Positions 43,692 through 52,295 of a stretch of 64,000 nucleotides of DNA are shown in pieces (position 1 is the stretch's first letter; each line of letters begins with the position of its first letter). The position numbers and the translations under genes were made by a program. The notes beneath the pieces are model-generated. The model was not told the DNA's origin, made no database searches, and worked only from the letters and a program-made list of their open reading frames with translations. Origin of the DNA: Algoriphagus aquaeductus (lineage in GTDB: Bacteria > Bacteroidota > Bacteroidia > Cytophagales > Cyclobacteriaceae); contig NZ_QKTX01000008.1 in the NCBI RefSeq assembly GCF_003253485.1, forward strand, positions 1 to 64,000, written 5' to 3'.

Positions 43692-43699
43692 CAAAGTTA
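43692..43699 (-). promoter_or_regulatory. Possible -7 element of queA
   Basis: TAACTTTG on the minus strand fits the consensus; no -33 TTG at 18-20 bases was found. Confidence 0.4.
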
Positions 43700-43759
43700 A
43701 TAACAATAATGCCCAAATTCAGCTAACTTGACAAATTGTTTTAACCAACTATTGATCGT

Positions 43760-45007
43760 ATGCTGTTTTTCCAACTCACTTGGGAAAGTTTCAGGTTTGC
43801 TATCACAGCCCTAAAATCCAATCTTACCCGCACCATCCTATCCCTTTTGGGAGTTACAGTGGGGATTTTCGCCATCATTGCTGTATTTACTTTGGTCGAT
43901 TCACTGGAGGAAAAAATAAAATCTTCCTTTGCATTTCTTGGCACCAATGTGATGCGCGTAGATCGTTTTCCTTTCGCTTCCGGTCCTCAAGACTATCCTT
44001 GGTGGAAATATTTTCAGCGCCCCCCCGGGACTTTTGCCGAATATAAATTCCTGGAACAGCGTCTGAAAAACGCAGAAGGAGTGACTATTTCTGCCTCTGC
44101 AACCGCCACCATCCAAGCCGGAAGCAATTCCTTCCAAGGGACAGCTCTTACAGGTATAGCTTACACCTATCAGGATGTCTATGAAGTAGCCCTGGAAGAA
44201 GGGAGATATTTTTCAGAATCAGAGATCAATGCATCCAGAAATCTGATCATCATCGGTAAAAAGATAGCCACGACACTTTTCCCCAATCAGCCGGCCATTG
44301 GCAAAGAGGTTAAGATCAAGGGAATGAAATTTACGGTAATCGGGATTTTTGAAGAAGAAGGTGAAGGCTTCTTGGAATTGCCTTCCAAAGATGAAGCATG
44401 TCTGATTCCGTTTGGAGCTTTCAACAAGATGTACTATACCGGAAGAAACGGCCTCGAACCTACGATTGCCGCCAAAGGAAAAGACACGGATGTGGGACTT
44501 GTTGCTTTGGAAAATGAAATGACCGGGTTGATGAGAGCCAAAAGAGGGTTGAAGCCTACGCAGGAAAACAACTTCTCTCTCAACAAGACCGAATTTATCC
44601 AAAATGCAATCGGCTCTATCTTCGACGTGATCTCAGTGGCAGGATGGGTGATCGGTGGATTTTCTATTCTGGTAGGAGGGTTTGGGATTGCCAATATCAT
44701 GTTTGTGTCAGTGAGGGAGCGAACCAATATTATCGGGATCCAAAAATCACTTGGTGCTAAAAATTATTTTATCCTCTTTCAATTTCTTTTTGAGGCGGTT
44801 TGCCTGAGTTTGATCGGGGGAGGGACAGGCATTTTACTTGTATTCATGCTCAGCTTTGTTCAGCTTGGCAGTTTGGATCTGATCCTTTCATTCGAAAACA
44901 TCATTCTTGGACTTGGAGTCTCCTCCATCATTGGTGTGGTAGCCGGAATTGTACCTGCGACTTTAGCTGCCCGAATGGATCCCGTCGAAGCTATTCGAAC
45001 AGCCTAA
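43760..45007 (+). CDS. MacB/FtsX-like ABC transporter permease
   Basis: A 415-residue permease: one membrane helix near the N terminus (ILSLLGVTVGIFAIIAVFTL), a large MacB-type periplasmic domain (about 50-280), and three C-terminal helices with the FtsX domain, ending VEAIRTA. GGFGIANIMFVSVRERTNIIGIQKSLGAKN is the coupling-helix region typical of the family. No ATPase gene is adjacent, so the partner is encoded elsewhere. It may export a lipoprotein, peptide or drug, or transmit force to another periplasmic protein. Confidence 0.88.
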   Translation: MLFFQLTWESFRFAITALKSNLTRTILSLLGVTVGIFAIIAVFTLVDSLEEKIKSSFAFLGTNVMRVDRFPFASGPQDYPWWKYFQRPPGTFAEYKFLEQRLKNAEGVTISASATATIQAGSNSFQGTALTGIAYTYQDVYEVALEEGRYFSESEINASRNLIIIGKKIATTLFPNQPAIGKEVKIKGMKFTVIGIFEEEGEGFLELPSKDEACLIPFGAFNKMYYTGRNGLEPTIAAKGKDTDVGLVALENEMTGLMRAKRGLKPTQENNFSLNKTEFIQNAIGSIFDVISVAGWVIGGFSILVGGFGIANIMFVSVRERTNIIGIQKSLGAKNYFILFQFLFEAVCLSLIGGGTGILLVFMLSFVQLGSLDLILSFENIILGLGVSSIIGVVAGIVPATLAARMDPVEAIRTA

Positions 45008-45022
45008 AAGCAAAATATTTCA

Positions 45023-45061
45023 GTGATAAAAAAAGGAGGCATAACCTCCTTTTTTTATCAC
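45023..45061. terminator. Bidirectional terminator between permease and recA
   Basis: A perfect 17-bp inverted repeat (45023-45039 and 45045-45061; inner part AAAAAAAGGAGG/CCTCCTTTTTTT) with a 5-base loop. The A/T runs make it work in both directions for the two convergent genes. Confidence 0.92.
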
Positions 45062-45072
45062 CCAAGGGTAAA

Positions 45073-46101
45073 TTACTCTTCCAAACCCACGGTCGGTTCG
45101 GTAGGAAGCAAGCCTGAAGCGGATTTGATTTTCCCTTCCAACTCCTCCATCAATTCTGGATTATCCAAAAGCAAATTTTTCACTGCATCTCTACCCTGGC
45201 CTAATTTTTCACCATTGTAAGAAAACCACGAACCTGCCTTTTTAATAATTTCCAGCTCTACACCCAGGTCAATTATTTCTCCGACTTTAGAAATTCCCTG
45301 CCCGTACATGATATCAAATTCAACCACTTTAAATGGTGGTGCCACTTTGTTCTTTACTACTTTGACGCGGGTTCTATTGCCCAAGATATTGTCTGCGCCC
45401 TCTTTGATTTGACCTACTCTGCGGATATCCAATCTCACGGATGCATAAAATTTCAATGCATTACCACCGGTCGTAGTCTCCGGATTTCCAAACATCACAC
45501 CGATTTTCTCTCGAAGCTGATTGATAAAAATACAGGCACATCCGGTCTTGTTGATGGCACCGGTGAGTTTTCTCAAGGCTTGAGACATCAATCTCGCCTG
45601 AAGCCCCATTTTGCTTTCACCCATTTCACCTTCCAATTCCCCTTTCGGAACCAAAGCAGCAACGGAGTCAATCACAATAATATCAATGGCTCCAGAACGG
45701 ATCAAGTGCTCGGCAATTTCCAAGGCTTGCTCCCCATTGTCAGGCTGAGATATCAACAGATTTTCAGTATCGATCCCCAGTTTTTCAGCATAGTTTTTAT
45801 CGAAGGCATGTTCGGCATCAATAAATGCAGCCAATCCTCCAGCCTTTTGAGCCTCTGCAATGCAATGCATCGTCAGAGTGGTTTTACCGGAGGATTCTGG
45901 TCCATAAATTTCGATGACTCTACCTCTTGGAATTCCACCAACACCCAAGGCCATATCCAATCCCAACGACCCTGTAGAAATGGCCGGTACATCCTGGACT
46001 TTATTGTCACTAAGCTTCATTACGGTACCTTTACCGTAAGTTTTTTCCAGCTTGTCGATGGTCAGCTGCAAAGCTTTGAGTTTTTCTGCGTTATTACTCA
46101 T
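45073..46101 (-). CDS. recA: Recombinase A
   Basis: A 342-residue RecA. The P-loop is GPESSGKT (67-74), Walker B is [23 protein letters not shown], and the L2/DNA-binding region is visible in [20 protein letters not shown]. It forms filaments on single-stranded DNA and drives homologous recombination and the SOS response. The length is normal. No LexA-like operator was recognised upstream, in line with many Bacteroidota that lack classical LexA. It shares the bidirectional terminator with the permease gene. Confidence 0.97.
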   Translation of the reverse strand: MSNNAEKLKALQLTIDKLEKTYGKGTVMKLSDNKVQDVPAISTGSLGLDMALGVGGIPRGRVIEIYGPESSGKTTLTMHCIAEAQKAGGLAAFIDAEHAFDKNYAEKLGIDTENLLISQPDNGEQALEIAEHLIRSGAIDIIVIDSVAALVPKGELEGEMGESKMGLQARLMSQALRKLTGAINKTGCACIFINQLREKIGVMFGNPETTTGGNALKFYASVRLDIRRVGQIKEGADNILGNRTRVKVVKNKVAPPFKVVEFDIMYGQGISKVGEIIDLGVELEIIKKAGSWFSYNGEKLGQGRDAVKNLLLDNPELMEELEGKIKSASGLLPTEPTVGLEE

Positions 46102-46280
46102 GAGAAGATTATAAAATGAAATTTAAATTGTCCAATTTAGGTAAAGACCAAAGCATAACCAAGAGTTACAAGGCTATTGTTTGCGAGGACCAAATTCGTA
46201 TTTTTAATCATCCTTCCACTCCCTTTTTGCGTATTTATCCACAAAACAATCATGTTTTGTCACGTATTGTCAGATATCCA

Positions 46281-47069
46281 ATGAATTACCTTTTGAGAAT
46301 AGTGATCGTGATGTGCCTTACCATCAATTTTGCGGATGCACAAGTCACCTCAAAAAATAATGCGTTCACTTTTGGCGAAGAGTTGAACTTCGAGGTCTCT
46401 TACGGGTGGCTAAACCTTGCCGAGGCGAAATTAAAGGTGGGAAATTCGGTGATCACCGAAGGCTCTCGCCCTCATTATAAAATTGATGCCTACGGTAATA
46501 CCAAAGGTGCGGCAACACTTTTCGGAAAAGTAAACGACAATTGGGGAACTCACTTGGATACGGGCACGCTGCTTCCCAGTCTTTCCTATCGGTACATCGA
46601 AGAAGGCAGGTATCGGAAAAACGAAAAAGTCTATTTTGACCAAGCAAATAAAAAAGCAACCGTAGAACTATATGACCGGGAAAACAAAAACCTGAAAGAA
46701 AAAAAAGAATATAAACTCCCCGGCCAAGTACAGGATTTGGTAAGCGGATTCTATTTGCTTCGAACTATGGACCTGAACAATCTCAAAAAAGGCCAGGAGA
46801 TATTGATCACCGGTTTTTTTGATAAAGAAATATATAACCTAAAATTAATATACGAGGGAACTGAAAAGATTCAAACTAATCTTGGGACCAAAGAAACCTA
46901 CGTTTTTTCACCTCAAATGCCGAAAAACAAGCTTTTCCGAGGTGAGTTTCCTGTAAAAGTCTGGGTCACTAAAGACCAGAATAAAATCCCGGTTAAGATT
47001 AAAGCAAATTTATTCATCGGCTCCTTGAATTTGGACATTGCATCTGCCAATGGACTGAGAAACAATTGA
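46281..47069 (+). CDS. Exported DUF3108 domain protein
   Basis: A 262-residue exported protein. The start at 46281 gives the signal peptide MNYLLRIVIVMCLTINFADA; the frame is open for 55 codons upstream, but those are AT-rich and unrelated. The mature part is a DUF3108 domain (PF11306), beta-rich, with LNFEVSYGWLNLAEAKLKVG and KVWVTKDQNKIPVKIKANLF. The family occurs in the periplasm or outer membrane of Bacteroidota and Proteobacteria with no firm role. It lies upstream of a PhoB-like regulator, 152 bases away, without obvious coupling. Confidence 0.85.
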   Translation: MNYLLRIVIVMCLTINFADAQVTSKNNAFTFGEELNFEVSYGWLNLAEAKLKVGNSVITEGSRPHYKIDAYGNTKGAATLFGKVNDNWGTHLDTGTLLPSLSYRYIEEGRYRKNEKVYFDQANKKATVELYDRENKNLKEKKEYKLPGQVQDLVSGFYLLRTMDLNNLKKGQEILITGFFDKEIYNLKLIYEGTEKIQTNLGTKETYVFSPQMPKNKLFRGEFPVKVWVTKDQNKIPVKIKANLFIGSLNLDIASANGLRNN

Positions 47070-47221
47070 GTAATAATTTATTAACTCAGAGTTAACAATG
47101 CCGAAAGAAATCCAAAGACTTTCGAGATTTACCCCTCCACTTTCTGCCTATGACCAACGATTGTTTGGTTCTTATCCTGTAATATTCCTTAATTTTATCC
47201 TGATTATTAAGAAATCCTTTC

Positions 47222-47911
47222 ATGGCAGAAAAACAAAAAATCAAGGTTTTGGTAGTCGACGACGAACCGGACATCGTCGAAATCCTCAAGTACAATCTCC
47301 AGAAAGAAGGCTATGATGTCGCCACTGCAGAAGACGGCATCAAAGCAGTGAAGACAGCGACCAAGTTTCAGCCTGATGTGATTTTGCTCGATATCATGAT
47401 GCCCAATCAAGATGGTGTCGAGACATGCCTACAGATCCGTCAGATTCCCGAGTTGAAGCATGCTTTTATCATTTTCCTCACCGCCCGAATGGAGGAATAT
47501 TCGGAAGTGGCGGCATTTGATGTGGGAGCAGATGATTACATCACCAAACCAATCAAGCCTCGGGCATTGATGAGTAGAATCGCCGCACTTTTCCGAAGGG
47601 AGTCCAAAAAAGAACAAGAACAAGCACAGATCAAAATCAGGGATCTGATCATTGACAGAGGCAGCTACACCATCGACAAATCCGGCAAGACCATCACCCT
47701 ACCCAAAAAAGAATTCGAACTGTTGTATTTCCTTGCCAAAAACCCTAATATGGTTTTCAGTCGGGATGAACTGCTCCACAATATTTGGGGATCAGACGTA
47801 TTTGTACTCGCCCGCACGGTGGACGTACACATTCGAAAAGTCCGGGAAAAAATCGGAGAAGATTACATCACTACTGTCAAGGGAGTAGGATACAAGTTCG
47901 ACTTAGGATAG
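47222..47911 (+). CDS. OmpR/PhoB-type response regulator
   Basis: A 229-residue regulator: receiver domain with Asp57 in VILLDIMMPNQDG and Lys in YITKPIKPRAL, then a winged-helix DNA-binding domain (about 130-229) with LPKKEFELLYFLAKNP and the recognition-helix stretch VLARTVDVHIRKVREKIGE. It pairs with the kinase gene 2 bases downstream. The set resembles PhoB/PhoR, which in Bacteroidota often serves phosphate or envelope stress; no Pho box was identified by eye. Confidence 0.92.
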   Translation: MAEKQKIKVLVVDDEPDIVEILKYNLQKEGYDVATAEDGIKAVKTATKFQPDVILLDIMMPNQDGVETCLQIRQIPELKHAFIIFLTARMEEYSEVAAFDVGADDYITKPIKPRALMSRIAALFRRESKKEQEQAQIKIRDLIIDRGSYTIDKSGKTITLPKKEFELLYFLAKNPNMVFSRDELLHNIWGSDVFVLARTVDVHIRKVREKIGEDYITTVKGVGYKFDLG

Positions 47912-47913
47912 CA

Positions 47914-48993
47914 ATGCTGACAGGTTCCAGAGGGATATCTTTGATATTAGCGATTGCCATTGCCGTTTTGGTAATGGCATTTTTGTCTTTGATTCCCAGC
48001 TCTACCTCAGCTGCCCTTTGGGGGACCTTGATCTTGTCTTTCTCTATTTCTTATTTGTTGATCAGCATTACTCTGGAGTTTTTGGTCTATCGGGAGATTG
48101 GCAACATTTATAATCTTTTGGAAAAAATCCAAAAAAAGGACCTTTCCGAAATCCAGGACAAATCCTTGCGCTCTTCCCTTTCCCCTCTTAGAAAAATCAA
48201 TACTGTCATCAACTCCTATGCACTAGCCCGTCAGCGAGAAATCGAAACGCTGCAAAAAAATGCAGAATTCAGAAGAGAGTTTATTGCTGATATTTCACAT
48301 GAACTGAAAACGCCGATTTTTGCCACCCAAGGATATATCCACACCCTGCTCGATGGAGCTATTGACGACAAGCAGGTCAGGATGAAATTCCTGAAAAAGG
48401 CTGCAAAAAGTCTGGATTCCCTTGATCACCTGGTACAGGACCTCCTGACGCTCAACCAGATGGAAAGCGGAGTGATCAAGTTCTCATTTACCGAATTTGA
48501 CTTGAAAGATCTTATTCAGGAAGTCATCGAAGAGCTGGAGCACAAGGCATCCAAAAGAGAAGTGACCATCAAACTCGAAGCGGAACCCGGGAAAAATTAT
48601 ACCACCCTGGCTGATCGCCAAAAAATCTACAGAGTCTGCCAAAATCTGATATTCAATGCTGTCAAATACAATCATAACGGAGGGGAAGTCATTGTCGGCA
48701 TCAAATCAAGTAAAAATCAGATTCAAGTAGATGTCAAAGATGATGGTCAAGGAATCCCTCCGGAGGATCTGAAACGGATTTTTGAACGGTTCTATCGAGT
48801 GGAAAAAAGCCGATCCAAAGAAAAAGGAGGAACCGGACTTGGCCTCGCGATTGTCAAGCATATTCTGGAAGGCCACAAAAGCAAAATCTCAGTCAGCTCT
48901 ACAGTAGGAAAAGGATCCATTTTCAGCTTCCAACTGCCTCTCGAAAAGGAAAAGAAGGTGCAGGAAAAAGAACCTACAGAGGCCAAAGCCTGA
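47914..48993 (+). CDS. PhoR-like sensor histidine kinase
   Basis: A 359-residue kinase. Two membrane helices (about 7-27 and 35-58) flank only a short outside loop; a HAMP-like linker follows, then the dimerisation domain with His129 in FIADISHELKTPI, and the ATPase domain with NLIFNAVKYNHNGG (N box), VKDDGQGIPPEDLKRIFERF and GTGLGLAIVKHI. The start at 47914 is 2 bases after the regulator stop; longer frames upstream overlap the regulator out of frame. With no large sensor domain it may respond to a partner membrane protein, as PhoR does. Confidence 0.92.
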   Translation: MLTGSRGISLILAIAIAVLVMAFLSLIPSSTSAALWGTLILSFSISYLLISITLEFLVYREIGNIYNLLEKIQKKDLSEIQDKSLRSSLSPLRKINTVINSYALARQREIETLQKNAEFRREFIADISHELKTPIFATQGYIHTLLDGAIDDKQVRMKFLKKAAKSLDSLDHLVQDLLTLNQMESGVIKFSFTEFDLKDLIQEVIEELEHKASKREVTIKLEAEPGKNYTTLADRQKIYRVCQNLIFNAVKYNHNGGEVIVGIKSSKNQIQVDVKDDGQGIPPEDLKRIFERFYRVEKSRSKEKGGTGLGLAIVKHILEGHKSKISVSSTVGKGSIFSFQLPLEKEKKVQEKEPTEAKA

Positions 48994-49119
48994 TTTTTGA
49001 CAAGACATAGCTTCCCTGCTTCACCAGAAGATGGACATAATTATCTTAAGAATTAATGGATTTGAGGGAAAATCCTGCTTTCGGAAAAGAAGGATAACAG
49101 CTAACTGGAAACCAAAACC

Positions 49120-49182
49120 TTGGCGTCTTCCGCGGCTTTGCGAGACATGCTTAGTGCTGCTTTAGGAAAAGCAGCATACTAA
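49120..49182. other. Convergent spacer with hairpin and repeat-like stretch
   Basis: TTAGTGCTGCTTT (49151-49163) and the facing AAAGCAGC..ACTAA (49168-49182) form a 13-bp stem with a 2-base bulge. There is no T run on either side. Directly before it, CCTTGGCGTC..GGCTTTGCGAGAC resembles the GCAAAGGCGC-type repeats seen in other spacers. Confidence 0.4.
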
Positions 49183-49201
49183 CCTCTCAGTAATGAGCCC
49201 C

Positions 49202-49585
49202 TCAAGCAACATATTCCTCAAAAAGCTTTTCCAAAGTCTCCTGTAAATGCTCCGTAAATCCCGAGTGCGGACGGGAGGTCTGAAGCATCGAGCTCCTCAT
49301 TGCAGTCAGCCATCGAAATCTGGAAGCCGCATCCTGCTTGCCTATGGGATTGCCGTTGGGATCGCCTTGGCAGATTTTTTCAAACGATTCAAGATAGCAT
49401 TCAAAAACAGAAAAATCTGACAGTGGATCCAAGGCCAATAATTTCTCCTTTGGAAGATGGATTTTGCAGGCAATGAAGTTTTGACGCTTGCAGCAAATCA
49501 CCACACCCACATTGACAAATTCCTCCCGCTCTACCCGAGGAACTAGCCGAATCACCGCATACTCAAACAAGTGCTTTCCTTGCAT
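49202..49585 (-). CDS. DUF3037 domain protein
   Basis: A 127-residue protein with the DUF3037 domain (PF11236): YAVIRLVPRVEREEFVNVGVVICC at the N terminus, and FRWLTAMRSSMLQTSRPHSG in the middle. It has no export signal. It overlaps the upstream HipA-like kinase gene by 23 bases, a pairing found in many genomes, which suggests the two proteins act together. Its function is unknown. The regularity of the pairing allows an antitoxin-, adaptor- or substrate-like role, but nothing here proves it. Confidence 0.85.
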   Translation of the reverse strand: MQGKHLFEYAVIRLVPRVEREEFVNVGVVICCKRQNFIACKIHLPKEKLLALDPLSDFSVFECYLESFEKICQGDPNGNPIGKQDAASRFRWLTAMRSSMLQTSRPHSGFTEHLQETLEKLFEEYVA

Positions 49586-50348
49586 CTTCGGCCTGATTTA
49601 AGAATACCTGAGAATTTTCAAGCCTCTTGGTCAAAAAGGCTACATACACTGACCGCGCTTCCTCGGCGGTCTCCACATCTCTTGATGCCAACAGCCACTC
49701 ATCGGGAACCTCTGAGACAACTTCCTGAATCATGGACATCGTGATCAATGACTTCATTTCCTGATCCACTTTCGCCAATAGGCTTGCCTTAGGCAATAGT
49801 ACGTGATCCTTGATCATGGCAAAGGGACTGAGTGCCTGACCTTCCCAATTTTCCCAAGTATGGTGAAACAGAAAAGAAGCTCCATGGTCGATTAGCCACA
49901 GCTCACGATTCCAAATCAGCAAATTCGTATTTCGGAACGTCCTGTCCACATTGGTAATCCAGCTGTCAAACCAGACAATCTTCGATGCCAATTCTTCATC
50001 TACCTGACTTGCTCCCGGATCAAAGGTCATGGCTTTGGACAAAAAATGCAGCGCGAGATTTAGCCCCTGAGAACCTTTGAGCAAATCTTGAATCTCCTCA
50101 TCTCCCTCCGAGTTGCCAAAAGCGGCATCAAGTTGGGCGAAAACGATCTCAGGCACTTTGAGTCCGAGCCGGCGTGCCAATTCTCCTCCGATCAATTCTG
50201 CGATAAGGGCTTTTTCCCGCTGACCTGCGCCACGGAATTTGAGCACATAATTAAAGCCATCATCTGCCTCAGCCAATGCCGGCAGAGACCCTCCCTCTCG
50301 GAGGGGCATCAGGTAGCGGGTAACATTTACCGTTCTCAATTGGTGCAT
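49563..50348 (-). CDS. HipA-like kinase
   Basis: A 261-residue protein of the HipA kinase superfamily. Lys37 in FNYVLKFRG is the likely ATP-binding lysine, and SWITNVDRTFRNTNLL (129-144) holds the catalytic Asp135 with Asn142, followed by the metal-binding Asp in LIDHG (Asp154). It lacks the N-terminal HipA_N subdomain (Couple_hipA) and has no HipB-type helix-turn-helix gene next to it. Instead it overlaps a DUF3037 gene by 23 bases. HipA phosphorylates a glutamyl-tRNA synthetase and causes growth arrest; whether this protein is toxic or regulatory is open. An inverted repeat lies upstream at 50412-50450. Confidence 0.8.
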   Translation of the reverse strand: MHQLRTVNVTRYLMPLREGGSLPALAEADDGFNYVLKFRGAGQREKALIAELIGGELARRLGLKVPEIVFAQLDAAFGNSEGDEEIQDLLKGSQGLNLALHFLSKAMTFDPGASQVDEELASKIVWFDSWITNVDRTFRNTNLLIWNRELWLIDHGASFLFHHTWENWEGQALSPFAMIKDHVLLPKASLLAKVDQEMKSLITMSMIQEVVSEVPDEWLLASRDVETAEEARSVYVAFLTKRLENSQVFLNQAEDARKALV

Positions 50349-50411
50349 TTGGTCAATTAACCTTCTCTTAGTTTAAAACTTAACGGCAAGTTACTATCAC
50401 ATTATAAATAA

Positions 50412-50450
50412 GTATCAAGTCATAGTCATTTAATCAGCTGAACTTGATAC
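50412..50450. promoter_or_regulatory. Operator-like inverted repeat
   Basis: GTATCAAGT (50412-50420) and ACTTGATAC (50442-50450) are perfect 9-bp complements. Their centres are 30 bases apart, close to three helical turns. The site lies in the divergent gap between the HipA-like gene and the pseudouridine synthase gene, and may be bound by a dimeric regulator of either. The role is inference. Confidence 0.4.
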
Positions 50451-50494
50451 AAACTTAATTTTGAGAATATTTTTTATTGCCCTTGAGGATTAGC

Positions 50495-50502
50495 TACTTT
50501 TG
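50495..50502 (+). promoter_or_regulatory. -7 element of the RluA-type gene
   Basis: TACTTTTG matches the -7 consensus 27 bases before the ATG. The nearest TTG (50477-50479) is at a spacing of 15, shorter than usual. Confidence 0.45.
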
Positions 50503-50529
50503 CACCCTCTTTGAAGAGGCAGGAGATCC

Positions 50530-51240
50530 ATGAAGAAAATAGATTTTCAGAACCTTATACTGTTTGAAAACGAGGATTACCTGGTGATCAACAAGCCGCC
50601 TTACCTTTCGAGCTTAGACGACAGGCACGAGGCGCAGAACATCCTTGACCTTGCCAAGGCGCACACAGCAGATGCCCAGCTATGTCACCGACTGGACAAG
50701 GAAACCTCGGGATGTCTGGTGATTGCCAAGCATCCAGAGGCCTACAGGCACTTGGCCATTCAGTTTGAAAACAGGGAGGTGGAGAAAGTCTACCACGCCG
50801 TAGTCGAAGGGATTAAGGAATTCAGCGATGAGCTGGTAGACCGTAATCTCTTGGCCAACAACAAAGGAATTGCCAAAGTAAGTAAAGAAGGAAAGCCCGC
50901 ACAGACCGTCTTCAACACCTTGAAGACCTATTATGCGCATACCTTAGTTGAGTGCAAGCCCATCACCGGTCGCCTGCATCAGATACGGGTTCACTTAGCC
51001 TACCTCAAGTCTCCCATCTGCGGAGATACCTTATATGGAGGCAATCCCTTGTACCTTTCTTCACTCAAGCGCCGCTTCAATCTCAAAAAAGACACCGAAG
51101 AGCTCCCAATCATGCAGCGGGTTTCCCTGCATGCGTATTCGATTCGGTTTGCAGGTTTGGATGGCAAAGAAATTTCAGTCCATGCACCCTATCCAAAAGA
51201 TTTCCAGGTTTTGGTCCAGCAATTAGAAAAAAACGCCTGA
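50530..51240 (+). CDS. RluA family pseudouridine synthase
   Basis: A 236-residue synthase that turns uridine into pseudouridine in rRNA or tRNA. LCHRLDKETSG contains the catalytic Asp56; KPPYLSSLD, the KVYHAVVEG strand and TGRLHQIRVHLAYL are conserved blocks. There is no S4 domain, so it is the short form of RluA/TruC type. It precedes the ribosomal-protein genes by 177 bases but these have their own promoter. Confidence 0.9.
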   Translation: MKKIDFQNLILFENEDYLVINKPPYLSSLDDRHEAQNILDLAKAHTADAQLCHRLDKETSGCLVIAKHPEAYRHLAIQFENREVEKVYHAVVEGIKEFSDELVDRNLLANNKGIAKVSKEGKPAQTVFNTLKTYYAHTLVECKPITGRLHQIRVHLAYLKSPICGDTLYGGNPLYLSSLKRRFNLKKDTEELPIMQRVSLHAYSIRFAGLDGKEISVHAPYPKDFQVLVQQLEKNA

Positions 51241-51329
51241 TCAAGCCGATTTCAGCCTAGCAAAACCAAATCTTCATTGGAGGCAAACACCTAAGCCCAT
51301 GAAAATTAGCGCTTAGGATTGTAAATAGT

Positions 51330-51360
51330 TTGCATAGAAAAATAAATGCTTCTATCTTTG
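51330..51360 (+). promoter_or_regulatory. rplM operon promoter
   Basis: TTG (51330-51332), 20 bases and TATCTTTG (51353-51360) match the consensus exactly. The start codon GTG lies 56 bases further on, leaving room for an untranslated leader. Confidence 0.75.
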
Positions 51361-51416
51361 TGTCCCTTTTTGGGGTCGATAATTAATTAATAAGCTAAAA
51401 ATTAAACAGTTACAAA

Positions 51417-51860
51417 GTGGATACTCTGAGCTATAAGACCATCTCAGCCAACAGCTCCACCGTAGAAAAGCAATGGGTGATTGTGGATGCCCAGTCTGCT
51501 ATTCTTGGACGCTTGGCGAGTGAGGTTGCGAAAATCCTGAGAGGAAAGACGAAGCCTAGCTTCACTCCTAACGTAGATTGCGGCGACAATGTGATCGTAA
51601 TCAACGCTGACAAGGTAAGACTGACAGGTGATAAGTGGGACGCAAAAGTATATGTGCGCCACACCGGTTACCCAGGTGGACAGCGAATCTCAACTCCTAA
51701 ATTGTTGAAGCAGAAGTCTTCAACTATTTTGATTGAGAAGGCTGTAAGAGGCATGTTGCCTAAAAACAGATTGGGAAGCAAGTTGTACGGCAACCTGTAC
51801 GTGTATGAAGGATCCGAGCATCCGCATGCCGCACAGCAGCCAAAAGCCATCACCCTTTAA
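51417..51860 (+). CDS. rplM: 50S ribosomal protein L13
   Basis: A 147-residue L13 with typical blocks WVIVDAQSAILGRLASEVAK and KAVRGMLPKNRLG. The start codon is GTG at 51417, with no in-frame ATG nearby that would keep the N terminus. It heads the rplM-rpsI pair, 10 bases apart, driven by the promoter at 51330-51360. Confidence 0.96.
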   Translation: MDTLSYKTISANSSTVEKQWVIVDAQSAILGRLASEVAKILRGKTKPSFTPNVDCGDNVIVINADKVRLTGDKWDAKVYVRHTGYPGGQRISTPKLLKQKSSTILIEKAVRGMLPKNRLGSKLYGNLYVYEGSEHPHAAQQPKAITL

Positions 51861-51870
51861 TCGCTAAATC

Positions 51871-52257
51871 ATGGAAATGATCAACACAATCGGTAGAAGA
51901 AAGACCTCCGTAGCCCGTATCTACATGACTCCGGGAAATGGAAAAATCACCGTAAACAACAAGGCAATTGAAGTGTACTTCCCATTTGACCTACATCAGA
52001 TTGTCGTAAAGCAGCCTCTTGCCCTCGTGGGTGTAGAAGGTAACTTTGACGTCAACATCAATGTAGACGGTGGTGGTATCAAAGGACAGGCAGAAGCGGC
52101 TCGTATGGCAATCTCCAGAGCGCTATGCGAATTTGATGCTGAGCACAGAGGTCCTTTGAAGAAAGAAGGGTTCCTTACCCGTGATCCTAGAATGGTCGAG
52201 CGTAAGAAGCCAGGACGTAGAAAAGCAAGAAGAAGATTCCAGTTCTCTAAGCGTTAA
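51871..52257 (+). CDS. rpsI: 30S ribosomal protein S9
   Basis: A 128-residue S9 ending in the basic tail KKPGRRKARRRFQFSKR, whose C-terminal Lys-Arg reaches the P-site tRNA. NTIGRRKTSVARIYM and the middle GGGIKGQAEAARMAISRAL are conserved. It starts 10 bases after rplM. rpsB follows 38 bases downstream without a terminator in between, so all three may be one transcript. Confidence 0.96.
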   Translation: MEMINTIGRRKTSVARIYMTPGNGKITVNNKAIEVYFPFDLHQIVVKQPLALVGVEGNFDVNINVDGGGIKGQAEAARMAISRALCEFDAEHRGPLKKEGFLTRDPRMVERKKPGRRKARRRFQFSKR

Positions 52258-52295
52258 TCGGAACGATCTTCATTCAATAGAAAACAATTTCATTC

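Noticed and set aside
47785..47913. Upstream extension of the PhoR-like kinase
   Set aside because: It would lie out of frame within the winged-helix part of the regulator gene. The ATG at 47914, 2 bases after the regulator stop, is the natural start.
49151..49182. Bidirectional terminator between the PhoR-like and DUF3037 genes
   Set aside because: The stem is good but no T run follows on either strand, so it is listed only as a hairpin.
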